Part shown: positions 40,949 through 49,859 of the stretch, piece after piece | Numbering within the stretch: the first letter of the stretch is position 1 | How the letters are laid out: every line of letters starts with the position of its first letter | Assembly: GCA_958296065.1 (NCBI GenBank) | Contig: CATQHX010000004.1 | Location: 34,286 to 98,285 of the forward strand | Reading direction: 5' to 3' | From: Vicinamibacterales bacterium | GTDB lineage: Bacteria > Acidobacteriota > Vicinamibacteria > Vicinamibacterales > UBA8438 | Length of the DNA stretch: 64,000 nt | Translations under genes and position numbers: made by a program | Notes under the pieces: model-generated | What the model was told of the DNA's origin: nothing | Seen by the model: only the letters and a program-made list of their open reading frames with translations | Database searches by the model: none

Positions 40949-41665
40949 CTACTGGTCGGTCGTCTCGTGCCGCGCCTCGCCGGCCATCAGGGCCGCCTTG
41001 ATGGTCGAGGCCCAGATGCGGGTGCCCTTTTCGTTGAGGTGCAGGCCGTCCTCGATGAAGATGTCGTCCATCACCTTGCCGTCCGCGCGGAGAAACGGCG
41101 TGGCGACGTCGATGTACGAGACGCGATCGTTTCCGGCGGCCAGACGCTGGTAGAGCGCGTTCGTCTCCTGCGCCTTGTCCCACGCCGCCACGCGCGCCAG
41201 ACTCGGCTTGACGGACATTACGTAGACGCGGGTCGAGGGAAGCGCCGCGTGGACTCGCTCGACGATGGTCTCGAGACGGCCCGCGATCTCCGTCGGGGGC
41301 ACGCCGTACCGGCCGGTGTCGTTGTCGCCCTCGTAGATGACGACGGCGCGCGGCTTGTAAGGCAGGACGATGCGATCGAGGAAGTGCTCGACGTCCTGCA
41401 TCGTGCTCCCGCCGAAGCCGCGCGGGATGACCGTGAGCGGGGCGAGGTCCTGCTGCAGGGTGGGGTGCCAGCGGCGGATGCTCGAGCTGCCGGTGACGAC
41501 GATGGCGCCTTCCGGCGGCATCATGGCGCGGTCTTCGGCCTCGAACGACTGGATGGCGCTCTCGAACCGGGTCGGATCGATGGTCTCGGTCTGGGCGGCG
41601 GCCAGCGTTGCGATGCCGAGGATGACCAACAGCGAGAACAGGACGCGTGCGTGGCGAATCTTCAT
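40949..41665 (-). CDS. exported SGNH/GDSL-type hydrolase
   Basis: A 238-residue protein starting at ATG 41665 after AGGAGG. The signal peptide ends ATLAAAQ. The four SGNH blocks are visible: IVVTGSSSIRRW (nucleophile Ser), GFGGSTMQD (Gly), YEGDNDTG (Asn) and DGLHLNEKG (Asp and His). Expected to be a periplasmic esterase or lipase, often acting on acetylated sugars. It stands alone, with repeat copy C in its 5' region. It ends in TAG. Confidence 0.9.
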   Translation of the reverse strand: MKIRHARVLFSLLVILGIATLAAAQTETIDPTRFESAIQSFEAEDRAMMPPEGAIVVTGSSSIRRWHPTLQQDLAPLTVIPRGFGGSTMQDVEHFLDRIVLPYKPRAVVIYEGDNDTGRYGVPPTEIAGRLETIVERVHAALPSTRVYVMSVKPSLARVAAWDKAQETNALYQRLAAGNDRVSYIDVATPFLRADGKVMDDIFIEDGLHLNEKGTRIWASTIKAALMAGEARHETTDQ

Positions 41666-41704
41666 GTCTACCTCCTGGCGTTGTGGCATGGGAACGAGAC
41701 GGTC

Positions 41705-41761
41705 AGGAGTCTGCACCGCGGAACGCAGCGAATGAGTTCGGCGGCGCAAGCTCCTCGGCGG
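41705..41761. repeat. dispersed repeat, copy C (diverged)
   Basis: AGGAGTCTGC-ACCGCGGAACGCAGCGAA (41705-41732) is a diverged direct copy of the core. A few bases later GGCGGCGCAAGCTCCT (41740-41755) is a part of the core in inverse orientation. The two together could form a hairpin. It is intergenic, upstream of the SGNH hydrolase gene. The rest of 41762-41919 shows no gene. Confidence 0.6.
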
Positions 41762-41919
41762 TGGAGCTGGAGCCAACGCGGGGCCTTGCGAAGGGTCTGG
41801 CGGCGTTGGCGTGGGTCACGTGCGCATCATAGTGGGTTGCCGCCGCTGTGTGCGCCGGTTTGGCCATCGGCCCCGCGTGCCACCCGGGCCGCGCGATACG
41901 GGTGGCGCCGCCGCATTCG

Positions 41920-42495
41920 TCAGCGGCCGGGACCGGGCCGCCACTCTTCGGCCAGCCGGCGGCTCTCGCGCACGTCGCCGTCCGTCATCCTATCTGCCAG
42001 CTCGTCGCGCCGGCCGGCGTAGAGCCGCCTGGCGAAGTCGTTCCCGGCGCCGCGCCGCGCCAGCTCCAGCCACATGTAGGCGAGGACGTGGCTCTCGGCG
42101 ACGCCGGCGCCATAGATGTGCAGGTAGCCGAGGCCCGCCTGCGCCGGTGCGTAGCCCTGCTCGGCCGCCGCCCGGTACCATCGCGCCGCCTCCGCGTCGT
42201 TGCCCGCGACGCCGCGGTTGCGGAAGTGGAGCAGTCCCAGGTTGTACTGCGCGGGCGCGTAGCCCTGCTCCGCCGCGAGCCGGATCCAGCGCGCCGCTTC
42301 CGCATCGTCCCGCTCTACCCCGCGGCCGGCGTAGTAGCGGCTGCCGAGGTCGTTCTGCGCCACCGCGTCGCCCGTTTCGGCGCGTTCCAGCAGGCCCGGC
42401 GGCAGTTGCGCGGCGAGCGCGGGCACCCCGAGGATCGCCGTCAGGCAAACGGCCACTGCAAGTCGCGGGGGCATGATCCGCGATTTTTTCGCCAT
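41920..42495 (-). CDS. exported Sel1-repeat protein
   Basis: A 191-residue protein from ATG 42495 (MAKKSRIMPPRL); the ATG 21 bases later is also possible. A signal peptide (AVAVCLTAILGVPALAAQ) is followed by about three Sel1 repeats, e.g. AQNDLGSRYYAGRGVERD, AQYNLGLLHFRNRGVAGND and AQAGLGYLHIYGAGVAES. Sel1 repeats form alpha-solenoids for protein-protein contacts. Lies 80 bp downstream of the BamB-like gene on the same strand. Its function is otherwise unknown. Confidence 0.87.
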   Translation of the reverse strand: MAKKSRIMPPRLAVAVCLTAILGVPALAAQLPPGLLERAETGDAVAQNDLGSRYYAGRGVERDDAEAARWIRLAAEQGYAPAQYNLGLLHFRNRGVAGNDAEAARWYRAAAEQGYAPAQAGLGYLHIYGAGVAESHVLAYMWLELARRGAGNDFARRLYAGRRDELADRMTDGDVRESRRLAEEWRPGPGR

Positions 42496-42575
42496 AGCAC
42501 GGATGGGACCGCGGCCTGTCGCGGTTCGCCGCGATTCGCCTCTCCCGATGGCCGACCGCGGCGATCTCGTCGGCG

Positions 42576-44018
42576 TCATCGGTAGTCGGCTTCGTCGAGC
42601 GAGACGCGGATGACCTCCTCGTCGTTGCGCAGCACGACGTGGCGGTTGGCGAACGCCGGGTGCGCCCAGGTGACCAGCCGGTCGCTCCGGCCGTGGCGGT
42701 ACCGCGACCGGGTGCCCGCGCGGGAGCCGCCGTAGCCGGAGCGGGAGGTCGGGTTCAGCAGGTGGGTGCGGTCCAGCTCGACGTAGCCCTGCGGGTTGAA
42801 CTGCACGATGATCAGGTCGCCGTTCTCGTTGTAGACGAAGGTGCGGTCTTCGTGCTGCACGAAGTAGGCCGAGCCCCAGCGATTCCGGTTGGTCAGCCCC
42901 TCCGCTTCCCAGATCCGCTCGCCGGTATCGGCCCGCAGCCCGCGCACCTGCCCGTGGCTGCCGATGCCGAAGATGTAGTCGCCGACCACGAGCGGCGTGG
43001 TCATGACGGAGTGGAGTCCGGTCTCCTCGGCGACCTCGATGCCGTTCCGGAGGACGCGGTTGGTGCCGTCCTTCCAGAGCGGGGTGGCCGCCGGACGGTC
43101 GAGGTCGAGCCGCATCATCATCGATCCGGTGTAGAACCCCGACACGAACAGGTACGAGCCGCTGCGGACCGCGTCGGCCACCGTCATGTTGGCGCGCCCC
43201 TCGAACGGCTCCTCCCAGTACGCCTCGCCCGTCTCCGGATCGAGCGACGAGAGCCCGCGCGGGTGCCAGACGATCAACTGCCGGACACCGCCCGCCTCGA
43301 TGATTCGCGGCTGGTTGTAGCCCATCTCGGTGCGGGTCTCCAGCGCGCGCCAGACCTCCTCGCCGGTGTGCTTGTCGAACGCCATCACCAGTGCATCGGG
43401 CTCGCCGCCGACCAGGAAGATGGCGCGGTCGCCGTCGATCAGCGGGGCGCTCGACGTGCCCCAGATGGGGATGCTCGTGTCGTACTCGGCCACCGTGTCC
43501 TTCTCCCAGATCACCGCGCCGGTGGCTGCGTCCAGGCAGAGGATGCGCCCCGTGGAGCCGGTCAGGTAGACCCGGTCGCCGTCGACGGTGGGCGTGGCGC
43601 GCGGGCCGGTGGCATAGGTGAACATCAGCATCCGGTAGGTGGTGGTCCACTCGTGGGTCCAGAGCACCTCGCCGGTCTCCTCGTCCAGAGCCAGGATGCG
43701 CTCGGTGCCGTCCATCGTCCGCGGCTCGGTCTCCACGTAGTCGAGGACGAACACCCGGCCGTCCGCGACCGCCGGGCCGGCGTAGCCGCCGTTGACCGGC
43801 GCCCGCCACTTGACGATCAGCCCTTCTTCCGGGAACTCGCGCAAGATGCCGGTCTCGGTCCAGATGCCGAGCCGCTCGGCGCCGCGCCATTGCGGCCAGT
43901 CTTCGGCGGACAGGGTCGGTCCGACCGCGAGGACGGTCAGGAGGCCGGCGGCGGCGAGGCACGCCACCCGCACCGATCGGGAGGTCGCACCGAGACTGCA
44001 CCCTCGGGTTCGAGACAT
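42576..44018 (-). CDS. exported PQQ-like (BamB-type) beta-propeller protein
   Basis: A 480-residue protein starting at ATG 44018 (MSRTRG), preceded by GAAGGA. A signal peptide ends LSAEDW. WPQWRGAERLGIW opens the propeller, as in many acidobacterial and planctomycete PQQ-like repeat proteins. Repeats include DEETGEVLWTHEWTTTY, DAATGAVIWEKDTVAEY, DKHTGEEVWRALETR and DPETGEAYWEEPFEG. No dehydrogenase catalytic block is present, so it is more likely a scaffold or binding protein than a quinoprotein enzyme. Divergent from the PadR/ADOP pair. Confidence 0.85.
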   Translation of the reverse strand: MSRTRGCSLGATSRSVRVACLAAAGLLTVLAVGPTLSAEDWPQWRGAERLGIWTETGILREFPEEGLIVKWRAPVNGGYAGPAVADGRVFVLDYVETEPRTMDGTERILALDEETGEVLWTHEWTTTYRMLMFTYATGPRATPTVDGDRVYLTGSTGRILCLDAATGAVIWEKDTVAEYDTSIPIWGTSSAPLIDGDRAIFLVGGEPDALVMAFDKHTGEEVWRALETRTEMGYNQPRIIEAGGVRQLIVWHPRGLSSLDPETGEAYWEEPFEGRANMTVADAVRSGSYLFVSGFYTGSMMMRLDLDRPAATPLWKDGTNRVLRNGIEVAEETGLHSVMTTPLVVGDYIFGIGSHGQVRGLRADTGERIWEAEGLTNRNRWGSAYFVQHEDRTFVYNENGDLIIVQFNPQGYVELDRTHLLNPTSRSGYGGSRAGTRSRYRHGRSDRLVTWAHPAFANRHVVLRNDEEVIRVSLDEADYR

Positions 44019-44080
44019 CGTGGATTCCTTCATGAAAAAAGCCTACACCCGCCGGCGGGCAGCCGTGACGGAAACACCCC

Positions 44081-44123
44081 TTGACATTCTACCTGTCGCT
44101 GATACTCTGGTAGAAAATCTACC
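44081..44123 (+). promoter_or_regulatory. promoter and PadR operator
   Basis: TTGACA (44081-44086) is a consensus -35; TACTCT at 44103-44108 gives a 16-bp spacer. TTCTACC at 44087-44093 and the palindrome GGTAGAAAATCTACC at 44109-44123 give three TCTACC/GGTAGA half-sites that cover the promoter. The padR start follows at 44141 with GGAGG at 44127. This is a convincing autorepression site. Confidence 0.65.
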
Positions 44124-44140
44124 CGTGGAGGCGAGAGAAC

Positions 44141-44500
44141 GTGGCACGACCGCCCCTGAGCGACGACCAGCTCGGACTGCTGCAAGGCACGCTGGACATG
44201 CTGATCCTGCAGACGCTCCGGCAAGGGCCCGCGCACGGCCACCAGATCGCGGTCACCATCGAGCGCACCTCCAACGACGTGCTGCAGGTGGACCACGGAT
44301 CGCTCTACCCGGCCCTCCACCGGTTGCTCAAGCGGGGCTGGATCACCGGCACATGGGGCGTCTCGACCAACAACCGGCGGGCGAAGTTCTACGCCCTCAC
44401 CGAGGCGGGCCGGCGGCAGCTCGTGCGGGAAGCGACGAAGTGGGAGCGGATGGTCGAGGCGGTGGGGCGCGTCATGCGGCCGGCCGAAGCTGAGGAGTGA
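44141..44500 (+). CDS. PadR-family transcriptional regulator
   Basis: A 119-residue regulator starting at GTG 44141 (MARPPLSDDQ). LLQGTLDMLILQTLRQGPAHG is the conserved N-terminal helix pair, QVDHGSLYPALHRLLKRGWI the recognition region and RRAKFYALTEAGRRQL the wing. The ADOP permease gene follows 14 bp after the stop, a pairing that is standard in Acidobacteriota. A palindrome covering its own promoter predicts autorepression and control of the permease. Confidence 0.93.
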   Translation: MARPPLSDDQLGLLQGTLDMLILQTLRQGPAHGHQIAVTIERTSNDVLQVDHGSLYPALHRLLKRGWITGTWGVSTNNRRAKFYALTEAGRRQLVREATKWERMVEAVGRVMRPAEAEE

Positions 44501-44513
44501 ACGAGGTGGCGCG

Positions 44514-47282
44514 ATGAAGTGGCCGGCGTGGGTGTACCGGGTGGTGCCGTACCTCGGCCGCCGCCAGGCCGAGGAGGACTTGCAGGAAGAGTTGCGGCTG
44601 CACCTGGAGCTGGAGCGTGAGCGGCAGCGGGATGCGGGCGTGCCGGAAGCCGACGCCAGGCGCGCGGCGTGGCGCAGGCTGGGCAACGGGACGCTGATCC
44701 GCGAACGTACCCGCGACGTCTGGGGCTGGCGCTGGCTCGATGACTTGGGGCGGGACGTGCGCCACGCCGTGCGAGGCTTGCGGCGGAGCCCAGGATTCGC
44801 GTCCACCGTGATGCTGGTGCTCGCGCTGGGGATCGGCGCCAACACGGCGATGTTCGGCATCGTCTACGGCATGCTGATTCGGCCACTGCCGTATCCCGAC
44901 GCGGAAGCCATCGTGCGGGTGGGGGAGTCGTTCGGTCCGCGACGTGAATTGGTGCCGATGCGCCTGTCGAACCGCTCGATGCCCCTGCTCCAGGACAGTG
45001 CCGAGTCGTTCGAGCAGCTTGCCGCCTACCAGGAGCTCTCTCTTGACTGGGCCGGTCCGGACGGTGCGGTTTCCCTTTCCGGCGCCCTGGTTTCGCCGTC
45101 GCTGTTCGCGTTGCTGCGAGCGACTCCCCATCTGGGGCGGCTCTTCACGGAAGAGGAAGCGCGAGTCGGGAGGGACCGGGTCGCGCTGCTCAGTCACAGC
45201 GCGTGGATCCAGCGCTTCGGGGCGAACCCGGACATTGTGGGGACGCCGGTCGTTCTCGAGAGCAACCCGTACACCGTCGTCGGCGTGCTTTCCGAGGGCT
45301 TCTACTTCCCGAACACGGACGTCGAGATCTGGACGCCGTACGTCATTCCGCCGTTCACGCCGCCCAGCGCGGTGGGGCCGGGGGAGCAGCGCATGCTCGT
45401 CATGTTTTCCTTCAGCGCGCTCGGGCGGCTTCGTCCCGGCGTGTCGCCGGAGCGGGCGGCTACCGAAGCGCGCACGATGCTGCAGCGCAACAGCGACGAG
45501 TTCCTGGCGCAAGCCGAGAATCCGCCGGGAGACAGCCCCGCAATCGACATCCGGGTGGTCCCTCTATTGGACGAGATGGTCGGCGAGTACCGGCCGGCGT
45601 TACTGGCGCTGACCGCGGCGATGGCGCTCGTGCTGCTGATCGCGTGCGTCAACGTGGCGGGACTGCTTCTCGCACGCGGAGTATCGCGCCAGCGGGCACT
45701 GGCGGTCGGCGCGGCGCTCGGCGCCGGCCGGTCGCGGCTCGTGCGGCAGCTCCTGACGGAGAGTGTGGTGCTGAGCACGGGCGGAGGGGTGCTCGGGCTG
45801 GCGGTGGCGATTGTCGTCCTGCGGACCGTGCCGGCGCTGGTTCCCGGCGACATCGCGAGGCTCGACGAGGTGTCGATAGACGGAGTTGCGCTTGCGTTCA
45901 CCGCCGGTCTGTCGAGCGTCGTCGGGTTGCTGCTCGGCGCCGCCCCGGCGTTTCAATGGTCGCGGACCGATCCGGTGCGCACCCTGAACGAGGGGGGCGC
46001 CAGGTCCACGGGCGGGTTCGGAGTGCTCCGCTCCAACCGGGCGCGCGCGGGGCTCGCCACGGCGCAGGTGGCGCTCGCCCTGGTGCTGCTGACCGGCGCT
46101 GGGTTGCTCCTGCGCAGCTTCGTCCAGCTCATCACCGTGGACCGCGGCTACGACCCGGCCAACGTGATTGCCGCACGTGCGCGGAACCCCGACCTGGTTC
46201 TCAGTCGACAGGGAGTGACGACGGAGTCCATGATGGAGCTCCTGGCGGCCAACCACCGGTTCCACGAATCGCTGGTCGGGGAGATGACCCGCCTGGAGGG
46301 TCTGCCGCAGGTCGAGGCGGTGGGCGTGTCGACGTCCTTCCCGCTCGTGGTTCCGCCTGGAGGAGCGGTGCCGGTCCATGTCGACGGTCGACCGGAGCCG
46401 AGCGATCCCGGCGCTCTCCCGCGGACGTTGGTGCACGCCGCCAGCCCCGGCTACTTCGACGTGCTGCGGTTGCGCATCCGCGACGGACGTGCCTTCACGC
46501 CCCTCGACGGAGCTGGTGGTCCGCGCGTGCTGGTGGTCAACGAGACGCTCGCGCGACAGCTCTTCGGCGGCGATCCCGCGATCGGCCAGCGGCTCGTGCT
46601 GCGGGGGCCCGGCGGCAGCGAGCCGTGGGAGGTCATCGGCGTCGTGGCGGACGTCGTGTACGAGGGTCTCACTCTGACGCAGTCCCAGGCCGAAGCGTTC
46701 ATCCCGCTGGCTCAGGCCGGTGGCACTCCGATGTTCGGGTTCCGCCCTCCAGTCATCACGGTACGGACGGCCGGCGATCCGCTTGCCGTCGTCGACTTCC
46801 TCGGAGAGGCGGTGACCGCGGCGTACCCGTCGGCGACGCTCTTCGATGTGATGACCATGGATGCGCGGCTGTCGACGGCGGTCGCCCAACCTCGCTTCTA
46901 CGCGGTGTTCGTCGGTTTCTTCGCGTCGCTCGGCGTATTCCTGGCCGCGTTCGGTCTCTACGGCCTGCTCAGCTATACGGTTGCGCAGCGGCGGGGCGAG
47001 ATCGGCATCCGCGTGGCATTGGGCGCGCACAGCCGCGACATTCTCGGTCTGTTGGTGAAGCAGGGCATGAGGCTGGTCATGGTCGGCGCCTTCGTCGGCG
47101 TCGCTGCCGCCGCCGCGTCGAGCCGGATTCTGGAGAGCTTGCTCTACGGCGTCACTACGGATGACCGCCTGACGTTCGTGGCGGCGCCGCTTGTGCTGGT
47201 GGCCGTGGCGCTGGTCGCGTGCTGGCTGCCTGCGCGGCGGGCTGCCCGTGTCGATCCGATGCGGGTGCTTCGCTTCGAATAG
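44514..47282 (+). CDS. ADOP-type MacB/FtsX-like ABC permease
   Basis: A 922-residue permease. It has the acidobacterial N-terminal helical extension (EEDLQEELRLHLELERERQR) followed by LGRDVRHAVRGLRRSPGFAS and ALGIGANTAMFGIVYGMLIR, the signature start of acidobacterial duplicated orphan permeases. Two FtsX units with large periplasmic MacB-like loops follow, each with the MALVLLIACVNVAGLLLARG or GEIGIRVALGAHSRDIL type of block. There is no ATPase gene beside it, as is usual for these orphans. The 38-40 kb adaptor/ATPase set lacks a permease and could in principle partner with it. It ends in TAG. Confidence 0.93.
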   Translation: MKWPAWVYRVVPYLGRRQAEEDLQEELRLHLELERERQRDAGVPEADARRAAWRRLGNGTLIRERTRDVWGWRWLDDLGRDVRHAVRGLRRSPGFASTVMLVLALGIGANTAMFGIVYGMLIRPLPYPDAEAIVRVGESFGPRRELVPMRLSNRSMPLLQDSAESFEQLAAYQELSLDWAGPDGAVSLSGALVSPSLFALLRATPHLGRLFTEEEARVGRDRVALLSHSAWIQRFGANPDIVGTPVVLESNPYTVVGVLSEGFYFPNTDVEIWTPYVIPPFTPPSAVGPGEQRMLVMFSFSALGRLRPGVSPERAATEARTMLQRNSDEFLAQAENPPGDSPAIDIRVVPLLDEMVGEYRPALLALTAAMALVLLIACVNVAGLLLARGVSRQRALAVGAALGAGRSRLVRQLLTESVVLSTGGGVLGLAVAIVVLRTVPALVPGDIARLDEVSIDGVALAFTAGLSSVVGLLLGAAPAFQWSRTDPVRTLNEGGARSTGGFGVLRSNRARAGLATAQVALALVLLTGAGLLLRSFVQLITVDRGYDPANVIAARARNPDLVLSRQGVTTESMMELLAANHRFHESLVGEMTRLEGLPQVEAVGVSTSFPLVVPPGGAVPVHVDGRPEPSDPGALPRTLVHAASPGYFDVLRLRIRDGRAFTPLDGAGGPRVLVVNETLARQLFGGDPAIGQRLVLRGPGGSEPWEVIGVVADVVYEGLTLTQSQAEAFIPLAQAGGTPMFGFRPPVITVRTAGDPLAVVDFLGEAVTAAYPSATLFDVMTMDARLSTAVAQPRFYAVFVGFFASLGVFLAAFGLYGLLSYTVAQRRGEIGIRVALGAHSRDILGLLVKQGMRLVMVGAFVGVAAAAASSRILESLLYGVTTDDRLTFVAAPLVLVAVALVACWLPARRAARVDPMRVLRFE

Positions 47283-47354
47283 GCGGTCGGGCCGGAGATG
47301 TGAACGACAGGCTGGCCGGCATGGCTGTATCTCCGGGCGCGCCTATAATCGGGC

Positions 47355-47852
47355 ATGCACGCGGCGTACGACCAGTTGCTGGCCGAGCTGGCAGTGGCCT
47401 GCAGGGGCCACTATGGCGAAGATCTCGTTTCGGTCGCGGTCTACGGTTCGGTTGGCCGAGGTATTCCACGGCCCGACTCGGACGTTGATCTGCTTGTGGT
47501 TGCGCAAGGCTTGGCGGATCGGCACGCCCTCCGAGTTCGCGATTTCCGCAGCGTCGAAACAACACCCGCTTCTCGCCTCGACGCGGCCGTAGCTGCCGGT
47601 TTGCATCCCGAGCTGTCGCCGGTTCTCATGACCCCCGCCGAGTTGGAGCGCGGCTCGATGCTGCTGCTCGACATGACCGAGGACGCACGGATTCTGTTCG
47701 ACCCGGCCGGCTGTCTCGCCGGCGCGCTCGACTGTTTCCGGGACCGGCTCCGCGAACTGGGCTCCCAACGCATCTGGCTGGGCAACGCCTGGTACTGGGA
47801 TCTGAAACCCGACTACAAGCCCGGCGACGTCTTCGATCTGTTCGCGCCATGA
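47355..47852 (+). CDS. MNT-type nucleotidyltransferase (antitoxin-like)
   Basis: A 165-residue minimal nucleotidyltransferase. VYGSVGRGIPRPDSDVDLLV has the GSxxRG motif and the two metal-binding Asp of the Pol-beta fold. In MNT-HEPN pairs the MNT protein modifies (for example AMPylates) or otherwise neutralises the HEPN toxin. The stop overlaps the ATG of the HEPN gene as ATGA, so expression is coupled. It opens a run of toxin-antitoxin genes up to 50.2 kb. Confidence 0.88.
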   Translation: MHAAYDQLLAELAVACRGHYGEDLVSVAVYGSVGRGIPRPDSDVDLLVVAQGLADRHALRVRDFRSVETTPASRLDAAVAAGLHPELSPVLMTPAELERGSMLLLDMTEDARILFDPAGCLAGALDCFRDRLRELGSQRIWLGNAWYWDLKPDYKPGDVFDLFAP

Positions 47853-48262
47853 CGAACACGTCGCTCGCCGAGAGCTATCTGATCAAGGCGAGGGTCCGCC
47901 TTGAGGTGCTCGAAGTGTACCTGGACAAGGAGGCCTATTCCGACGTGGTGCGCGAGGCGCAGGAGATTGTCGAGCTGGCCCTCAAGGGAATGCTGCGGCA
48001 GGTCGGCATGGAGCCGCCGCATTGGCACGACGTCGGCCGGTTCGTCCGCGAGCACCGCGACCGGTTTCCAGCCGTCACCGACAGCGGAATCGAACGACTG
48101 GCCGAGGTCTCGACCGCGCTCAGAAAGGAACGTGAGCTGGCCTTCGACGGGGCCATCGACTTCATTCCGACCGACGAGTACACGCGCGAACAGGCAGAGC
48201 AGGCACTCGACGACGCTACTTGGGTAGTTTCGGTCGCCGCGCACGTGATCGCGCCCGGATAG
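47849..48262 (+). CDS. HEPN-domain protein
   Basis: A 137-residue helical protein coupled to the MNT gene. SYLIKARVRLEVLEVYLDKE and VVREAQEIVELALKGMLRQV are the first HEPN helices. ALRKERELAFDGAIDFIP is the region where active HEPN ribonucleases carry Arg-x(4-6)-His; here no His is present at that spacing, so RNase activity is doubtful. This fits the subgroup once called nucleotidyltransferase substrate-binding proteins. It ends in TAG. Confidence 0.85.
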   Translation: MTNTSLAESYLIKARVRLEVLEVYLDKEAYSDVVREAQEIVELALKGMLRQVGMEPPHWHDVGRFVREHRDRFPAVTDSGIERLAEVSTALRKERELAFDGAIDFIPTDEYTREQAEQALDDATWVVSVAAHVIAPG

Positions 48263-48339
48263 TCGCCGTCCAGGCGGCGAATGCCTCGCGACAACGCCAG
48301 CCGGTCTTGGCGGCGGCGGCCCTCCATGCAGCCTTCGCG

Positions 48340-48540
48340 GTTCGGCAAGCTCCTGGCGCCGACGATCCCGATGCCCGAAGGCGACCGCCTCGTCCTGATC
48401 GAGACGCGGAACCCTGACGACAAGTTGTACCAGCCTGCGCCAATCCCGATCTCAATCGCGAGGGCCAGTCCGCCCGCGAACGTACGGCCCGGATACTTCA
48501 GCAGCATCCGGCCGCCGAGTCTCATGTCGAGCGACATGCC
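48340..48540. pseudogene. scrambled relic of an ADOP permease gene
   Basis: On the minus strand, 48540 down to about 48415 encodes LGGRMLLKYPGRTFAGG then LALAIEIGIGAGWYNLS, the first membrane helix typical of ADOP permeases lacking the helical extension. The residues that normally follow (KLLAPTIPMPEGDRLVLIET then RNP) are found next to it but on the plus strand, at about 48343-48412. The two pieces are adjacent yet in opposite orientation, which indicates a small inversion in an already truncated gene. The relic ends two bases before the hipA stop. Confidence 0.65.
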
Positions 48541-48542
48541 CA

Positions 48543-49859
48543 CTACGAAAGCAGATCCGTACGATGGGCGGCGGCGATTCTGCGGGTCGTTTCGCCCGGC
48601 ACTCCCGCTTCTTCCGCGAACTTCCGCCAGCGTGCCACGGCTTGCCCGACCTCGCCCAGGATCGCGGTGGCCCGGCCCCGCTTCAGGGCTGCGTTCCGCG
48701 CGCACGCCACGAAGTCGTCGACCTCGAAGCCGTCCCGCTTGCCGTTCAGGGTCATCTGGTGCGCGCCGGTCCAGCGGCCGGCGGGGTTGTAGCTGTAAGT
48801 GACGTCGAACGCGGGGGAAAGCCACCAGCGGCCCGAGCGGTCCATCAGGAAGGCGATGTTCTTGACGTGATCGTCCTGATTGCGGGCGACGATGTTGAAG
48901 GCCATGCGGCGGAACTGCTCTTCGGCCGCGTCCTTGCCGAGCCCGAGCCGGTCGATGACGCGCAGGGCCTGCTCGTAGGAGTGCGCGCCGGCCATGTTGA
49001 AGTCGTAGTGCGCCAGGGCGCCCAGCGACTGCATGTGGATCTTGCGGCCCGTGTTCGTGCGATCGAAGCGCCTGGTCATGAAGTGATGGCGGCCGTTCTC
49101 GTGCAGGATCCGGCACTCTGTCATCTCGATGCCGGCTGCGCGCGCCATGGTGTGATACGCGTATTCGATCAGCCCGTAACCACGGGGATCTTCGAGCTCC
49201 TTGTCCTTGTTGCCGGCCACGCCGTCGAACTTGAGGAGCCAGTGGGAAAAGCCGTCGCCGGTCTTGATCTGTCCGGAGCGAACTTCATCGGTCACGGGAT
49301 TCCAGGCGATCACCGCCTTGGCGCGGGCGCCGCCCGCCGACGAGCCGACTCGGAGGATGTCGTTCAAGGCCTGCTCGCGGTGAGCAGGCGCGAGCGAGCC
49401 TCCAAGGCCCGCGCGGTTGCTGAGGATCTCGCCGGCGAGCTCGACGAGCGACGCCACGTCGACGGGTGCGGACCGTTGCGTCGGACCGGTGGCGGGGACG
49501 AACTCGAGCGCACCCATGCCGCGTGCTCCGATGTAGCAGAGGCGTTCGACGGCGTTGAAGTCGCCCGGGTCGCGCCCCTGCCGCGCGAGCCACGCGTCGA
49601 TGAGCGCATTGCCGAAGCGGTCGGGAAGCGAGTCGGCGAGAAGGCCCGGCAGGCCGTGGAACGTCTGCCGAGGAAGCGCCGGAAACGCGTAGATCTCGCT
49701 GGCGAGCGGCATCGTGAGCGGCGCGACCTGCCGGTCGCCGGGGATGAAGGCCGGGTCGTATTCGAAATGGGCGAAGCCGCGATCGTCGTCCCAACTCACG
49801 GCCCCGATCGTTCGTCCCCAGAGCCGGACTTCGGCCACGGTCACGGTTTGTCGCCCCAC
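48543..49859 (-). CDS. HipA-family kinase toxin
   Basis: A 438-residue HipA protein. The N-terminal subdomain has LLADSLPDRFGNALIDAWL; VGSSAGGARAKAVIAW is the Gly-rich nucleotide loop; SHWLLKFDG carries the ATP-binding Lys; AFNIVARNQDDHVKNIAFL is the catalytic loop (Asp, then Asn of the metal site); LSPAFDVTYS supplies the second metal Asp. HipA kinases phosphorylate translation components such as glutamyl-tRNA synthetase and cause dormancy. The upstream hipB-like gene overlaps by 19 bp. All key motifs are present, so it should be active. It ends in TAG. Confidence 0.92.
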   Translation of the reverse strand: MGRQTVTVAEVRLWGRTIGAVSWDDDRGFAHFEYDPAFIPGDRQVAPLTMPLASEIYAFPALPRQTFHGLPGLLADSLPDRFGNALIDAWLARQGRDPGDFNAVERLCYIGARGMGALEFVPATGPTQRSAPVDVASLVELAGEILSNRAGLGGSLAPAHREQALNDILRVGSSAGGARAKAVIAWNPVTDEVRSGQIKTGDGFSHWLLKFDGVAGNKDKELEDPRGYGLIEYAYHTMARAAGIEMTECRILHENGRHHFMTRRFDRTNTGRKIHMQSLGALAHYDFNMAGAHSYEQALRVIDRLGLGKDAAEEQFRRMAFNIVARNQDDHVKNIAFLMDRSGRWWLSPAFDVTYSYNPAGRWTGAHQMTLNGKRDGFEVDDFVACARNAALKRGRATAILGEVGQAVARWRKFAEEAGVPGETTRRIAAAHRTDLLS

